Source: Candidula unifasciata
Lineage: Eukaryota > Mollusca > Gastropoda > Stylommatophora > Geomitridae
DNA length: 64,000 bases
Reading direction: 5' to 3'
Assembly (NCBI GenBank): GCA_905116865.2
Contig: CAJHNH020001090.1
Span: forward strand, 372,001 to 436,000
Below are positions 47,561 to 59,864 of the stretch, in pieces (within the stretch, counting starts at the first letter, position 1; each line of letters starts with the position of its first letter). A program made the position numbers and the translations under genes. Under the pieces are notes generated by a model, which searched no databases, was not told the origin of the DNA, and saw only the letters and a list, made by a program, of their open reading frames with translations.

Positions 47561-47804
47561 AGAATGAGTTCAAGGAACAGATCATGAAAGATGGACTCAA
47601 TGTAAAAACAGATGGAATAAGTGTCACACTATTATTTAAAGCCTTAAAAACCAGAAGGATACCCAAAGGCAATAACTGCACAAGTCTACAGAAGATGAGT
47701 TAAATACATTACCCATGAGTTTCCATAACTGTAGGACACACTCGGTCGCATGCATGACCTGAAACTGGTTATCTATTCCAATTAATCTTGTGTCTGACCT
47801 AGAG

Positions 47805-48910
47805 CTAACTGATTCCAATTGATCCCATGTGAGAGCTAGAACCGGATCTATTTCAACTGATCCTATGTGAGAGCTAGAACTGGATCTATTTCAACTGATC
47901 CCATGTGAGAGCTAGAACCGGATCTATTTCAACTGATCCCAAGTGAGACCTAGAACCAGATCTATTTCAACTGATCCCATGTGAGAGATAGAACCGGATC
48001 TATTTCAACTGATCCCATGTGAGAGCTAGAACCAGATCTATTTCAACTGATCCCATGTGAGAGATAGAACCAGATCTATTTCAACTGGGATGGGCAAATG
48101 CAGAAGGAGAAGAAGAATGAGTTCAAGGAACAGATAATGAAAGATGGACTCAATGTAAAAACAGATGGAATAAGTGTTACACTATTATTTAAAGCCTTAA
48201 AAACCAGGAGGATACCCAAAGGCAATAACCTAGAGACCTAGAACTGGATCTATTTCAACTGATCCCATGTTAGAGCTAGAACCAGATCTATTTCAACTGA
48301 TCCCATGTCAGACCTAGAACCGGATCTATTTCAACTGATCCCATGTGAGAGCTAGAACCAGATCTATTTCAACTGATCCCATGTCAGAGCTAGAACCAGA
48401 TCTATTTCAACTGATCCCATGTCAGAGATAGAACCAGATCTATTTCAACTGATCCCATGTGAGAGATAGAACCAGATCTAATTCAACTGATCCCATGTGA
48501 GACCTAGAACCATATCTATTTCAACTGATCCCATGTGAGAGCTAGAACCAGATCTATTTCAACTGATCCAATGTGAGAGCTAGAACCAGATCTATTTCAA
48601 CTGATCCCATGTGAGAGATAGAACCAGATCTATTTCAACTGATCTCAAGTGAGAGATAGAACCAGATCTATTTCAACTGATCACATGTGAGAGCTAGAAC
48701 TGGATCTTTTTCAACTGATCCCATGTGAGAGCTAGAACCGGATCTATTTCAACTGATCCCATGTGAGAGCTAGAACCGGATCTATTTTAAATGATATCAT
48801 GTTAGAGCTAGAACCGGATCTATTTCAACTGATCACGTGTCTGACCCAGAACTGGATCTACTCATACTAATCATATGTGTTAACTAGAACCGGATCTACT
48901 AAAATTAATC
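47805..48910. repeat. 38-bp minisatellite, about 25 copies, with a 136-bp insert
   Basis: Unit GATCCCATGTGAGAGCTAGA plus ACCGGATCTATTTCAACT. Copies at both ends are degenerate. The array is interrupted at 48094-48229 by a near-identical copy of 47541-47676. Confidence 0.94.
48094..48229 (+). repeat. 136-bp duplication of the 47541-47676 segment
   Basis: It differs from the source at three positions only (source 47583 C to A, 47625 C to T, 47655 A to G). It begins in the tail of the S2 SINE and continues into its 3' flank. Confidence 0.95.
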
Positions 48911-49614
48911 ACATATCAAGCCTCAGGGTTGAATGACAGGCAGCACAGTTGTTTTAAATCAATGTAAACCTGAATAAAATAACCAGTGATCAGGCAAGAA
49001 GCAAACACCAAACATACATTTATGATATGAACACAACAACACAGAAAGCCTAGCAAGAATGCAGCTGTTGTGACAAACAGCAGTAGTACATATCTTACAC
49101 TGCACAGTTTTACACTCATATATAAGAACAGAACAGACACTGTGATGAACAAGCATTTTACATTTAAAAAAAAAACTATGAATATTAATGTTCCTGCTAA
49201 TGCAAGACTAAATGAGGAGGGGCAAAAATATAAAACATTCTCAGTAATGAAAGAATGACTTTGGGATGCAGAGAAATGAACAACACATTGGTAATAGATT
49301 AAGATTCTCCAACAAGAAACAGTTGCGTATCAAGTATCTCTGTGAATTGGACTGGAGTCTGCTGACAGTGAAATACCTAAAAGATTGGAACATTGGCCAG
49401 ACTGAAAATCTAGGTTGTGAATAGACAGCACCATTAAGAAAACCTGGTTCTGTGACATTACTGACCCCATCTGTAGACAACTATTGTTGCTAGATCTCCT
49501 TCTGTACTGGACTACTGCTCCTGAATCTCTTTCTGTTTCATCCCATTACTGTCTAACCTCTTTTTGTTTTAGATCATTGCCCCACAACCTCTTTCTGTTC
49601 TAGACAATTCCTCC
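48911..49614. other. MAP7 intron, nothing recognised
   Basis: Unique AT-rich sequence. Short minus-strand frames are Cys-rich but unsupported. Confidence 0.45.
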
Positions 49615-50710
49615 AGAAATGCTTTCTGTTCTAGACCATTACTGCTGAATCTGTCCTAGACCATTACTGCTGAATCTGTCCTAGACCATTACTGCTGAAT
49701 CTGTCCCCGTTACTGCTGAATCTGTCCTAGACCATTACTGCTGAATCTGTCCTAGACCATTACTGCTGAATCTGTCCTAGAAAATTACTGCTGAATCTGT
49801 CCTAGACCATTACTGCTGAATCTGTCCTAGACCATTACTGCTGAATCTGTCCCCGTTACTGCTGAATCTGTCCTAGACCATTACTGCTGTATCTGTCCTA
49901 GACCATTACTGCTGAATCTATCCTAGACCATTACTGCTGAATCTGTCCTAGACCATTACTGCTGAATCTGTCCTAGACCATTACTGCTGAATCTGTACTA
50001 GAAAATTACTGCTGAATCTGTCCTAGAAAATTACTGCTGAATCTGTCCTAGACCATTACTGCTGAATCTGTCCTAGAAAATTACTGCTGAATCTGTCCTA
50101 GACCATTACTGCTGAATCTGTCCTAGAAAATTACTGCTGAATCTGTCCTAGACCATTACTGCTGAATCTGTCCTAGACCATTACTGCTGAATCTGTCCTA
50201 GACCATTACTGCTGAATCTGTCCTAGACCATTACTGCTGAATCTGTCCTAGACCATTACTGCTGAATCTGTCCTAGACCCCCATTACTGCTGAATCTGTC
50301 CTAGACCATTACTGCTGAATCTGTCCTAGACCGTTACTGCTGAATCTGCCCTAGACCGTTACTGCTGAATCTGCCCTAGACCGTTACTGCTGAATCTGTC
50401 CTAGACCATTACTGCTGAATCTGTCCTAGACCATTACTGCTGAATCTGTCCTAGACCATTACTGCTGAATCTGTCCTAGACCATTACTGCTGAATCTCTG
50501 TTCTAGACCATTACTTCTGAATCTGTCCTAGACCGTTACTGCTGAATCTGCCCTAGACCGTTACTGCTGAATCTGCCCTAGACCGTTACTGCTGAATCTG
50601 TCCTAGACCATTACTGCTGAATCTGTCCTAGACCATTACTGCTGAATCTGTCCTAGACCATTACTGCTGAATCTCTGTTCTAGACCATTACTTCTGAATC
50701 TGTCCTAGCT
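49615..50710. repeat. 25-bp minisatellite, about 43 copies
   Basis: Unit ACCATTACTGCTGAATCTGT plus CCTAG. Variants are AAAATTACTG, ACCGTTACTG and GCCCTAG, with a two-unit block (CCGTTACTG next to CCCTAG) repeated at about 50330-50390 and 50530-50590. Confidence 0.95.
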
Positions 50711-51689
50711 GCCACTTTTCTCAGGAAAAAGTATTTGGTGCGCTTCACTTCAATGAATGTATCATGAACAGTGTGGTATAGAATGACTAAAGATAACATC
50801 AAAGACACAAAACAGTATACTTACACAGACACGTAAATTAAATATTTTAAAATTCCATATACAGCTTTAAACTGAATCACTTCTAATAGATACACATACT
50901 GGCCATTGGATGTGAACTAGACGGATGGCTTTATCAAATGTTCTCAAGTTCACCTTTTCAGTTTTTAAAATCAAAACCATTGTTTCATATGTGCTTATTT
51001 GTGAAACTTTTAAAAGAGGTTTGCTGAAAACTGTGAATATTTCTGTATCCAAATTTAAGTTTAAAACTGTATAACTTTCAATGCAAGGGAAATAAACTAT
51101 ATTAAAACAAAACAATAGTTATCTCCCCAGGGCCACTCTCCATGCAGGGCGGCAGTCCAATTTTTAGAAGTTCCATCATGAGCATGCTCGTCAAAAATGC
51201 AGTTATTCTGCAAGAAAGATGCGCTCGGTGCAGGCACGGTTAACAAAACACTGCTGTCTATATATAATTGGTAAGTGTTCCCATATGGAGGTTAGTGTAC
51301 AAAAGCTGCTCGCTTAGGGTTAAAGTTTAAGCTAGGATACATCATGCCATGCAAAAAAAGGAGAAAATGCAGAAATTAGTGGAATCATGATACAGGGAAC
51401 ACACAGACAAGCCAGTGCTTTGAAGAGAATGTTTTAGAAAAAGCATTGTATCTGCTCTAATGACTTGGACTGTATGTATAACATTTGCATGTTTTTCTCC
51501 TCATGGCTCCTAAATGATGATTTGATCACCCCTGGGAGTCACATCCTGCCAAACCCCAAGATCCCCCACTAAACCAAGTTAGAATTACAGAGTGCATGCG
51601 AGTGCAACATCAAGTAATGTACCCTGTCGTCCTCCTCTGTGGGTAAAGGGATGCATAAAGCTTAGTAACTACAAGTGCTACAAATTCTC
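50711..51689. other. MAP7 intron, unique sequence
   Basis: No gene recognised. Frames on both strands are short. Confidence 0.45.
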
Positions 51690-51865
51690 CCATGTTCTTC
51701 TTCTTCTGCGTTTTGCACTTAAAAGGGTGGTTGGCATACTGTGTTATCTGTGCCTTCTGGCCCAAGACATCAGATTTTAACAAATCTATAATTAATAAGT
51801 CCCCTTTTACAACATGCCTGTTCAAGAGCAGTGGTGTATTCTTGTGTCCCCAAAATCAGAGCTTA
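51690..51865 (-). mobile_element. SINE family S2 copy
   Basis: TTCTTCTTCTTCTGCGTTTT, GCACTTAAAAGGGTGGTTGG, TTTTACAACATGCCTGTTCA and GTGTATTCTTGTGTCCCC show the complete S2 layout, including the head shared with S1. Confidence 0.7.
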
Positions 51866-52149
51866 GGAATACACACTGGGGCTTACCTACTCAATGATCA
51901 CTTCTCTAAAACAAAATACGGTACAGATAATGTTCCTATCTCTATTGTAGTGATGAAAAATAGCTAAAGGGATCTCTGATGGAGCACCACCAGGAAAAGA
52001 AAAGCCATGACAGCACACCGGTTAGCACTTCCGACTGCTGGCCTTTGGAATCTCTATCTCTCCATTTGAGTTTCGCAGCCCCATTTTTTAGGGGAAAAAT
52101 GTGTGTCCCTCGTAACAAGCCCGCCCCACAATGTGATGAATCAGGGATG

Positions 52150-52270
52150 TTTCCTCCAGGTGGGAGCGCATCTGCCTGAGAGGCAAGAAACCAACAGTCT
52201 GCATTCCTTTAAGCCAGATCTGTGAAATGGATGTGCATACAAAAACTCAAGTTCTGAAATAAAACTTTTT
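52150..52270 (+). mobile_element. SINE family S1 fragment
   Basis: GAGCGCATCTGCCTGAGAGG, AAACCAACAGTCTGCATTC, GCCAGATCTGTGAAATGGAT and AAACTCAAGTTCTG. The rest is replaced by a T tract. Confidence 0.6.
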
Positions 52271-52494
52271 TTTTTTTTTTTAAATATATAAAACTTGTAA
52301 ATTTATTCATGTACAAAATTATACAATTATTCAAAAAACAGTCCTGCCCTCTTCTGGAACACCATAACAACTCTCCACACCCTGAACTCATGCCTGAATG
52401 TATTAATTATCATGTGCACCAGTCTGTTCTCCGACTGGCCATTTGGCAGCAAGTCTCTCATTCTAGCTGTAGCTCTTAATTAGGGCTGATTTTT

Positions 52495-53095
52495 GAGGCA
52501 GATTTTATATTGAAAGCATCCTGAACAATCGTAGCACAACTTTTTTTGGGAGTAGGTATTATATTGAAAGCATCCTGAACAAACGTAGTACAGCTTATTT
52601 TTGGGGTAGGTTTTATATTGAAAGCATCCTGAACAATCCTAGTACGACTTTTGTTTTGGGGGTAGGGTTTATATTAAAAACATCCTGAACAATCGTAGTA
52701 CAGCTTTTTTTGGGGATAGGTAAGCATCCTGAACAATCATAGTACAACTTTTGTTCTGGAGGGTAGAGTTTATATTAAAAGCATCCTGAACAATCGTAGT
52801 ACAGCTTATTTTTGGGATAGGTTTCATATTGAAAGCATCCTGAAAAATCCTAGTATGACTTTTGTTTTGGGGGGTAGGGTTTATATTAAAAGCATCCTGA
52901 ACAATCGTAGTGCAGCTTATTTTTGGGATAGGTTTTATATTGAAAGCATCCTGAACAATCGTAGTTCAGCTTATTTTTGGGGTAGGTTTTATATTGAAAG
53001 CATCCTGAACAATCGTAGTATGGCTTATTTTTGGGGTAGGGTTTATAATGAAAGCATCCTGAACAGTTGTAGTACGGCTTATTTTTTGGGGGAAA
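52495..53095. repeat. 54-bp minisatellite, about 11 copies
   Basis: Unit TTTTTGGGGTAGGTTTTATA, TTGAAAGCATCCTGAACAAT and CGTAGTACAGCTTA. 54 is divisible by three, so partial frames run on both strands, but stops interrupt most copies. Confidence 0.92.
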
Positions 53096-53463
53096 CACTA
53101 TTTCTATGGATTGTTGTTCACATTTTTGCCACAGTCTTTACCCATTACAAGCCTAATGTATAAACCACACAAAATATGTGTTCAGTGAAGAAAGGAGAAC
53201 AAAATGTTGGTAGATAAGATGTGCCTAATGTTACTTTCAGCTGGAACAACAAAAGCTATACAATGTTAATCCAAGCAGCAAGCAAGAAAGGTGTCAAATC
53301 ATGCAATGAAGAAATAAATGAAGTTAGTACTCCCTCTCTTCTCCTCTCCCAATTTCACAGATACCCTCAAACACTAAAACTCGGTTAAAGGTTCAAGCAA
53401 AGGCCACATCATTACATAATATTAGAGATATGCTGCAAGGCTTATATTGTAAGTAAAGTAGTA

Positions 53464-54180
53464 CAGTAAAACTCTGATTAACCGTCACTCGTTTCTGTTA
53501 TCCGCCGTCTAAAAAAACGAGTGAAGTAAAAAACTCTTGCCTGAACCTATTGACCAAACTAAAGAAACTGAGACTGCCAGTGCTGATGAAATTGTGCATC
53601 TGTGCAACAATGTACAAGTCAAACTAAACAGTGAAAATATCCAGAAGAAGTAACTGATTGGTTGGGAAAATGACAAAATGGAAAGGGGCTTTAAAATTTT
53701 GAACAATGATGAAACTGTTTCTAATGTTACTACTGAAGAAGAAGAAACTGATGACGATGATATGGGATCAGTTCTTAATCAAAAACCTGTGACGAGCCAC
53801 CCAAAAGCAGAAACCATGTTATCAAAGTGCATGGACTGGTTTGAAATGCAAGAGGCAAAATGCAACACAGATTCTACTTCTGGATAAGATATGGAATATG
53901 GCTGTGCAGAAAGCTTGAGAATCAAAGATGAAGATGACAGATTATTTTAAAGTAACATAGGTTTATAGTATTGAAATACATTCCTGTACATTACTACTCT
54001 TATAATGAAGTTTATTTTGATTGTTTTGTAAAGTTAAATATAATATGTATATATTATAACCTTTTAAAGGATTAAAATTTCTTTTTCACCCCAAGCCACA
54101 GTGAAATTATGTTACTGTATATATGCATTAAGAGATCTGTGTTATCCATCTATCTGGTTATTCATCAAAGACCTGGTCCG
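53464..54180 (+). mobile_element. Tigger/pogo transposon relic
   Basis: The left end CAGTAAAACTCTGATTAACC, preceded by TA, fits a pogo/Tigger terminal repeat. After a stop, the frame 53678-53887 reads GFKILNNDETVSNVTTEEEE, then an acidic stretch and SHPKAETMLSKCMDWFEMQE, the C-terminal tail of Tigger-like DDE transposases. The catalytic part is absent. The right end is indistinct near 54180. Confidence 0.6.
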
Positions 54181-54214
54181 GATGATGATGGTTAAGAGAA
54201 GTTTCACTGTGCAA

Positions 54215-54445
54215 GTCTTTGGTGCATCCGGCACAGAGTGCTAGACATACGTTTTTAGCGACAATCGACACTAGACTATTGGTGCGGTCAACATCATACC
54301 GGCTGCCTTTACTTTCTAGGACATTACCTGGCACCCATTTCAGACTGGGTCGATATGGGAGCCAGGATCAATTTTGAGAAAAATTCCCTGATGCAAATTC
54401 GAACTCCCCACCTTCAGCCAAGCATCCAGCTGCTATACTCCATCT
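54215..54445 (-). mobile_element. SINE family S3 copy
   Basis: GGTCAACATCATACCGGCTG, CCTTTACTTTCTAGGACATT, CAGACTGGGTCGATATGGGA and, on the minus strand, TGGCTGAAGG with AGTTCGAATTT as decayed boxes A and B. Confidence 0.65.
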
Positions 54446-55209
54446 TCCAGGCTCATATTGTGCCAGGTCAAAATAATACTGGTACTATACGCTGTTATGG
54501 CCCAAATGTTGATAAGCCTATATGCTGGTTGGCCTGTAAACCGCTAGAACCATAAGCTGTTCAACTATCTGCCACTAAACCCCTACAGTGCTAGCTAATT
54601 TTTGTTATTAGTTTATGTCAATCATTTGTTCAGCTTCGCAGACACACTTTACATTCATTAATAACATCAGCTCGGAAGCAGACACTATTTTTACTTCAAA
54701 TGGTGGTGGTTGATGTGCTGGAAGTTCCAACTCCTAACAGTTTGTTCACAGTCTGTCATAACAAAACAGACACATAAACACACACACACACACAAACAAG
54801 AGGAAAGAGAAGCAAAGAAATCCCTTCCCCTGTGAAGAAAGCATGTATAAGCAATTATGTGTAGGAACATAACAAAATTACATATAAACAATATAATTGT
54901 AATGCCAGTATATACACTATGCCTAGCTGTTTCACTTATCTTATATAATATTTTGGTATAAGTCATGTTTTTACATCTTGTTTATTACTTACTGGTATTA
55001 AGTAATGCTAACATCAACATCATTGTTACTCCTAGCTGATTTACTTATCTGATATAATGTTAACTGTAGTTATATTTCTACATCTAGTTTACTATTTACT
55101 GGCATTATCTAGTGTTAACAGTGACATCCTGTCCATGCCTATTGTGCTTTGGGCTTCAATGAATTACTGTTAACATACTATCCTAAGTCTACTCTAATCT
55201 TACTTTGCT
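54446..55209. other. MAP7 intron, AT-rich
   Basis: TAACATC, TTACT and TATTTCTACATCTAG motifs recur loosely on either side of the 57-bp array (for example 55070, 56600, 56655), suggesting the array grew from a longer diffuse repeat. No gene. Confidence 0.5.
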
Positions 55210-56490
55210 ATGAACAAGAATTAATGTTAACATTTGTGTCATATTTCTATACATGGCTGGCTGTTCACTGATGAGAATTAATGTTCCCATTTGTGTCATA
55301 AGTCTATATATGGTTGGCTGTTTACTGATGAGAATTAATGTTCCCATTTGTGTCATAAGTCTATATATGGTTGGCTGTTTACTGATGAGAATTAATGTTC
55401 CCATTTGTGTCATAAGTCTATATATGGTTGGCTGTTTACTGATGAGAATTAATGTTCCCATTTGTGTCATAAGTCTATATATGGTTGGCTGTTTACTGAT
55501 GAGAATTAATGTTCCCATTTGTGTCATAAGTCTATATATGGTTGGCTGTTCACTGATGAGAATTAATGTTCCCATTTGTGTCATAAGTCTATATATGGTT
55601 GGCTGTTTACTGATGAGAATTAATGTTCCCATTTGTGTCATAAGTCTATATATGGTTGGCTGTTTACTGATGAGAATTAATGTTCCCATTTGTGTCATAA
55701 GTCTATATATGGTTGGCTGTTTACTGATGAGAATTAATGTTCCCATTTGTGTCATAAGTCTATACATGGCTGGCTGTTCACTGATGAGAGTTAATGTTCC
55801 CATTTGTGTCATAAGTCTATATATGGTTGGCTGTTTACTGATGAGAGTTAATGTTCCCATTTGTGTCATAAGTCTATATATGGTTGGCTGTTTACTGATG
55901 AGAGTTAATGTTCCCATTTGTGTCATAAGTCTATATATGGTTGGCTGTTTACTGATGAGAATTAATGTTCCCATTTGTGTCATAAGTCTATATATGGTTG
56001 GCTGTTTACTGATGAGAATTAATGTTCCCATTTGTGTCATAAGTCTATATATGGTTGGCTGTTTACTGATGAGAATTAATGTTCCCATTTGTGTCATAAG
56101 TCTATATATGGTTGGCTGTTTACTGATGAGAATTAATGTTCCCATTTGTGTCATAAGTCTATACATGGTTGGCTGTTCACTGATGAGAATTAATGTTCCC
56201 ATTTGTGTCATAAGTCTATATATGGTTGGCTGTTTACTGATGAGAGTTAATGTTCCCATTTGTGTCATAAGTCTATATATGGTTGGCTGTTTACTGATGA
56301 GAGTTAATGTTCCCATTTGTGTCATAAGTCTATATATGGTTGGCTGTTTACTGATGAGAGTTAATGTTCCCATTTGTGTCATAAGTCTATATATGGTTGG
56401 CTGTTTACTGATGAGAGTTAATGTTCCCATTTGTGTCATAAGTCTATATGTGGTTGGCTGTTTACTCAGGGGAATTAATGTTAACATATG
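55210..56490. repeat. 57-bp minisatellite, about 22 copies
   Basis: Unit CATTTGTGTCATAAGTCTAT, ATATGGTTGGCTGTTTACTG and ATGAGAATTAATGTTCC. 57 bp is 19 codons and the unit has no stop in one frame of each strand, so 423- and 432-codon frames cover the array. Variation (AATTAATG versus AGTTAATG, TTTACTG versus TTCACTG) is patchy rather than codon-biased. Confidence 0.95.
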
Positions 56491-56739
56491 TCATATGTCT
56501 AAAATGTGGTTGGCACATTTTTGATTGGAATTAATTAATGTCAGATCACTTGTTTTACAGTACTATTTATTTATGTAAAATAATCTTAACAATGATGTAA
56601 TATTTCTACATCTAATTTAATTTTTGTCATGGAATAATTTTCAACACTAATGTCAGATATTTATACCTAGTTTACTATTTACAGACATGAAATATATTTA
56701 ACATTTTTCTTATTACTGTATCTGATTGATTATTTCATC

Positions 56740-57110
56740 ATCATCATCAGGTACCTTCCCGACTGGCATGGGCGATCATGCCTCTCCATAATCTGCGATC
56801 TCCTGCAGTATGTATCAGTTCGTGTGCCGACACACCTCCACGCCATGCAACAAGACTGTCAAGAATCTTCTCTCCTATCTCTCCTTCCACATATCTTTCC
56901 AGTGGTCACAACATGTTCTATTTTCCCTCTTCTCATAACATGGCCGAAAAATGATGACTGTCTCCTTCTGATGTCTGTGATAAGTTGTCTTTGGGCTGCC
57001 GCCTCTTTCAAAACCTCTTGGTTGCTCTTTTTGGCTGTCCAAGGTATTCTAAGCATTCTTCTGTAAAACCACATCTCCGAGGCCTCCACTGATTATTTAC
57101 AGACGTAAAA
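56740..57110 (-). pseudogene. LINE RT C-terminal tail with (GAT)n end
   Basis: The minus strand reads EMWFYRRMLRIPWTAKKSNQ, TDIRRRQSSFFGHVMRRGKI and CGRRDRRED, then a stop, and ends in TGATGATGATG at 56740. This is the typical 3' end of a LINE family. The related plus-strand fragment lies at 31460-31680. Confidence 0.72.
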
Positions 57111-57264
57111 TATATTTTTTTTTTCATATTGCTACATTTAATTCACTATTTAATTATTAAAAAAAAGATTTTCTTAGTTATGTCATATTCTACATTTAGT
57201 TTAGTATTTGAAAGAAATGCTAGCATCTGTATTAAAATTAGTTGCCTATCGGTGTATTTATATC

Positions 57265-57470
57265 CTTGTTTGTGTCGTCACTGACACATAAGGCATTCAT
57301 AAAGGGTCTCCACAGTTGCCCATTTGCTAACTTTCTGCCTTTGGTATTCCATGTTTTTTTTTACATCCTTCATTCCCTCATCTGCTGTTCTTCTCCAAGT
57401 TTCCTTAAATCATCCATGTTTCCTTTTTCTATATGCCACACTGTTTTCACGATTCAATTTATCTGAAATG
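57265..57470 (-). mobile_element. LINE-derived repeat
   Basis: GTGTCGTCACTGACACATAA and the following blocks match 43930-44190 in order. The strand is assigned by analogy with the (GAT)n-tailed copies. Confidence 0.45.
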
Positions 57471-58690
57471 GTAACATTATGGCATATATTTCTAAATCTA
57501 GCTTGCTACATGGTTATCTATAAGAATTTACATTTTCAATTTATTGCTGATTTCTTTATTTATTATTTATCAGAGCATTGAAAAGTTTAAAATCAATCTG
57601 CAAACAACAAAGAAATGTACGTTCATTACTGCATGTAAATACAATTATTGCTTCAAATTCATTTGCCAGGTGCTATGGTGCAACACAATAATATAGAAAG
57701 GACTGTTCTTATTTCTCTTTACAAGACTATGCTACAACACTACTGATTTAGAAATTTCTCCTAAAACAGAAAACATTTTTGTTTTGTTGTTGAAAAAAAA
57801 AAAAGAATACTTTTTCACATAAATGATCTGTAAAAAAAACAATTTGGTTCTTTCGTAATATCCTACCCCAGATGACGTCACAGGACAGCCCAAGATTTTA
57901 CAGGGTTGTAAGACTGGGTTTCATGGCTTTCTGATGCTTTTAACGACCCCAAAACATCTAGAACTGGCCCTAACCCCAACCCACCTACGTCCCACGAAAG
58001 GGTGCAGCCTAGGTCCCACGGCTGCATGCAGCCTAGGTCCCACGATTGCATGCAGCCTATCTACCAGCCCCTGAAATATTAAACTGTCCTGTGACCTGTG
58101 GATTTCCCCTGTTTGGGGTAGGATATTAAGAAAGCACCTAAAATTCTTATAAAATTGTTTACAACTTAACAATTCCCCACTGATAAAATGTTAAAATCTA
58201 TGCAGGTTTTTAAAAAAGAAGAAAAAAGCTACACCCACTCGCTACCAACCACCACAAGTTAAAGAAAAAGAACAGATGTTTAATTTCAACCTCAATGCGG
58301 CACAGTTTGTTTATAAGGAAACTTCTGTGAAATTCTAATGAAATTATTATATCATTAAAAAAAAAAATTTCAGAGGAAACTTCTAGGAAATTCAAATACA
58401 ATCATTTGATCTCTAATAAAAACTGTTTATGCGAAACTTGTAAAATTCGATGCATTTTTTCTAGTTTTACAAGGAACACCTGCAAATTGCTCGTTTATTG
58501 CAATTATTTGAATTTAAAAAAAAAAAAAATTTAAACACTGTCTAAATGTTAGACTTGAAAATTTCAAAAAAGCAAGAGCATCTGCAGATATAAGAAGGAA
58601 CATTTCAGGACAAGGAAGCTTGTAATGCCGAAAAGTTGGTACACCTCCCAACAGTATGTCTCTAAGTAGATGCTCTCCTGACCCAGTTAC
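57471..58690. other. MAP7 intron
   Basis: A small tandem duplication (CCTAGGTCCCACG plus TGCATGCAG) lies at 57995-58060. ACCCCAGATGACGTCACAGG at 57867 contains a perfect CRE palindrome (TGACGTCA). No coding frame recognised. Confidence 0.45.
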
Positions 58691-58694
58691 TCAC

Positions 58695-58747
58695 AACCGG
58701 GACAAGGCGTCCTGAATACATTCTGTTTGAGAGACGATGGTACCAAC
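58695..58747 (-). CDS. Weak candidate for a missing MAP7 micro-exon
   Basis: Minus-strand CACCAAAG precedes and a good GTGAGT donor follows. The 53 bp accept phase 1 from exon B and leave phase 0, which fits an exon C acceptor shifted by 4 bp (exon start 46761). The residues (WYHRLSNRMYSGRLVPV) have no family motif that I recognise and the acceptor tract is poor. It is offered only because the phases close the gap. Confidence 0.2.
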
Positions 58748-59440
58748 CTTTGGTGCAAGACAAGAGTTCCTTATTTCCTGACTCAACAATACCAGATGCC
58801 AAGAAACTCACTTTCCAGTCTTTTCATTATACAGAAAAACCTCGCTGTTAACACTATTTCACAGGGACTGACAAATCAAGAGTTTGTTTTACAAAAATGT
58901 GTGCTAGTGGGGCTCAAATTAATACATGAAAATGATAGGATGAAAACTGTGTTCAAGTTCTTCTTCTTAATTGGCTTGTGTTAACAAAGTTTTACTTAAA
59001 AGTATAAAGCAACCATCTTTAAATTTATAATTTTGGCTCTCAAGTGCATAAAAAAATTGGAGGTATTGTAGCACGGCCATCCTCAAACCAACTGCCATCA
59101 CAAACACTTTGCTTTGGCGTTTCAATAAGGATTAAAAAAAAAAAAAATAAGATTATGTTGTCTTTGTTGATTTAAAAAAAAAAATTTAAGTGAGATTAAA
59201 AAAAAAAGATAAAATGAGATTCTGCTTTAATCTGGTGATTTAAATGGGAAATTATAGAATAAAGAGAAGATTATGCCTTTCTTTAATGATTCATAAACAA
59301 ATTTACAGAAAAGGAGAAAATGGAAAGATTTAACAATAATCGAAACCGACTTGGCAGCATAGCATCATTAAAATCTTATATGTTTTTGTTTGTGGAAAAT
59401 ATTAATTAGTAAAGAGGTTAGTATTGCTTGTCTTAGCCAC
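58748..59440. other. MAP7 intron A-T rich, possible MITE start
   Basis: ACAGAAAAACCTCGCTGTTAA at about 58831 vaguely resembles a Tigger terminal repeat. Four imperfect GATTAAAAAAAAA-type units follow at 59130-59230. Confidence 0.35.
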
Positions 59441-59446
59441 ACATAC

Positions 59447-59735
59447 CAATCCGGTTATTATATACAAAGCAGTGTCTGCGAACCGCACTGCACGCCGACA
59501 GAGCACGCCTTTGAGGCCGCACCGAGTCCATTTCAGACCCACTTGGAGAGAGCCGCAGTAGGGCACTATGTGACGATGAGCGTCTGGGTCGCCCATAGGG
59601 CTGGCAGATGTCACGAGGGGTGGCACTACCAAAACCTAATATGTGACCCCTCCCACCTTTGCGGCCTCCGGCCTTCCATGCTTCAAAACGGGCCACCCGT
59701 TCCTCAGATTTCTGCAGAATGGACTCACGACGGGC
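59447..59735 (-). CDS. MAP7: MAP7 exon B: end of coiled coil and FGSATPR motif
   Basis: Acceptor GTCTCTACAG lies before 59735. The exon starts ARRESILQKSEERVARFEAW in phase 0, continuing directly from EEFEK of exon A. Then come GHILGFGSATPR and a Ser/Arg-rich stretch (RRSSSHSALLRLSPSGSEMD). A donor GTATGT after 59447 gives phase 1. An alternative GTATAT donor about 18 bp upstream would give phase 0. FGS-TPR motifs are typical of invertebrate ensconsins as I recall. Confidence 0.82.
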
Positions 59736-59864
59736 CTGTAGAGACATTCAGAATCACAGCTGTCAAATGATTATCATAATTACAAATTGTATGCTTGAAA
59801 AATACAAAAAATATGTATTAAAAATATGTTTTATTGACATTCTTTTCATCACCTCTTTAGTTTT

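Noticed and set aside
55210..56490. Hammerhead ribozyme in the 57-bp unit (CTGATGAG present)
   Set aside because: The required GAAA core half with flanking stems is missing; GAATTAATG follows and no stem II or III can be drawn by eye.
55189..56524. Two overlapping frames of 432 and 423 codons on opposite strands as repeat proteins
   Set aside because: They arise because the 57-bp unit is a multiple of three and has no stop in one frame of each strand. The product is a monotonous 19-residue repeat, variation is not codon-biased, and the array lies in an intron.
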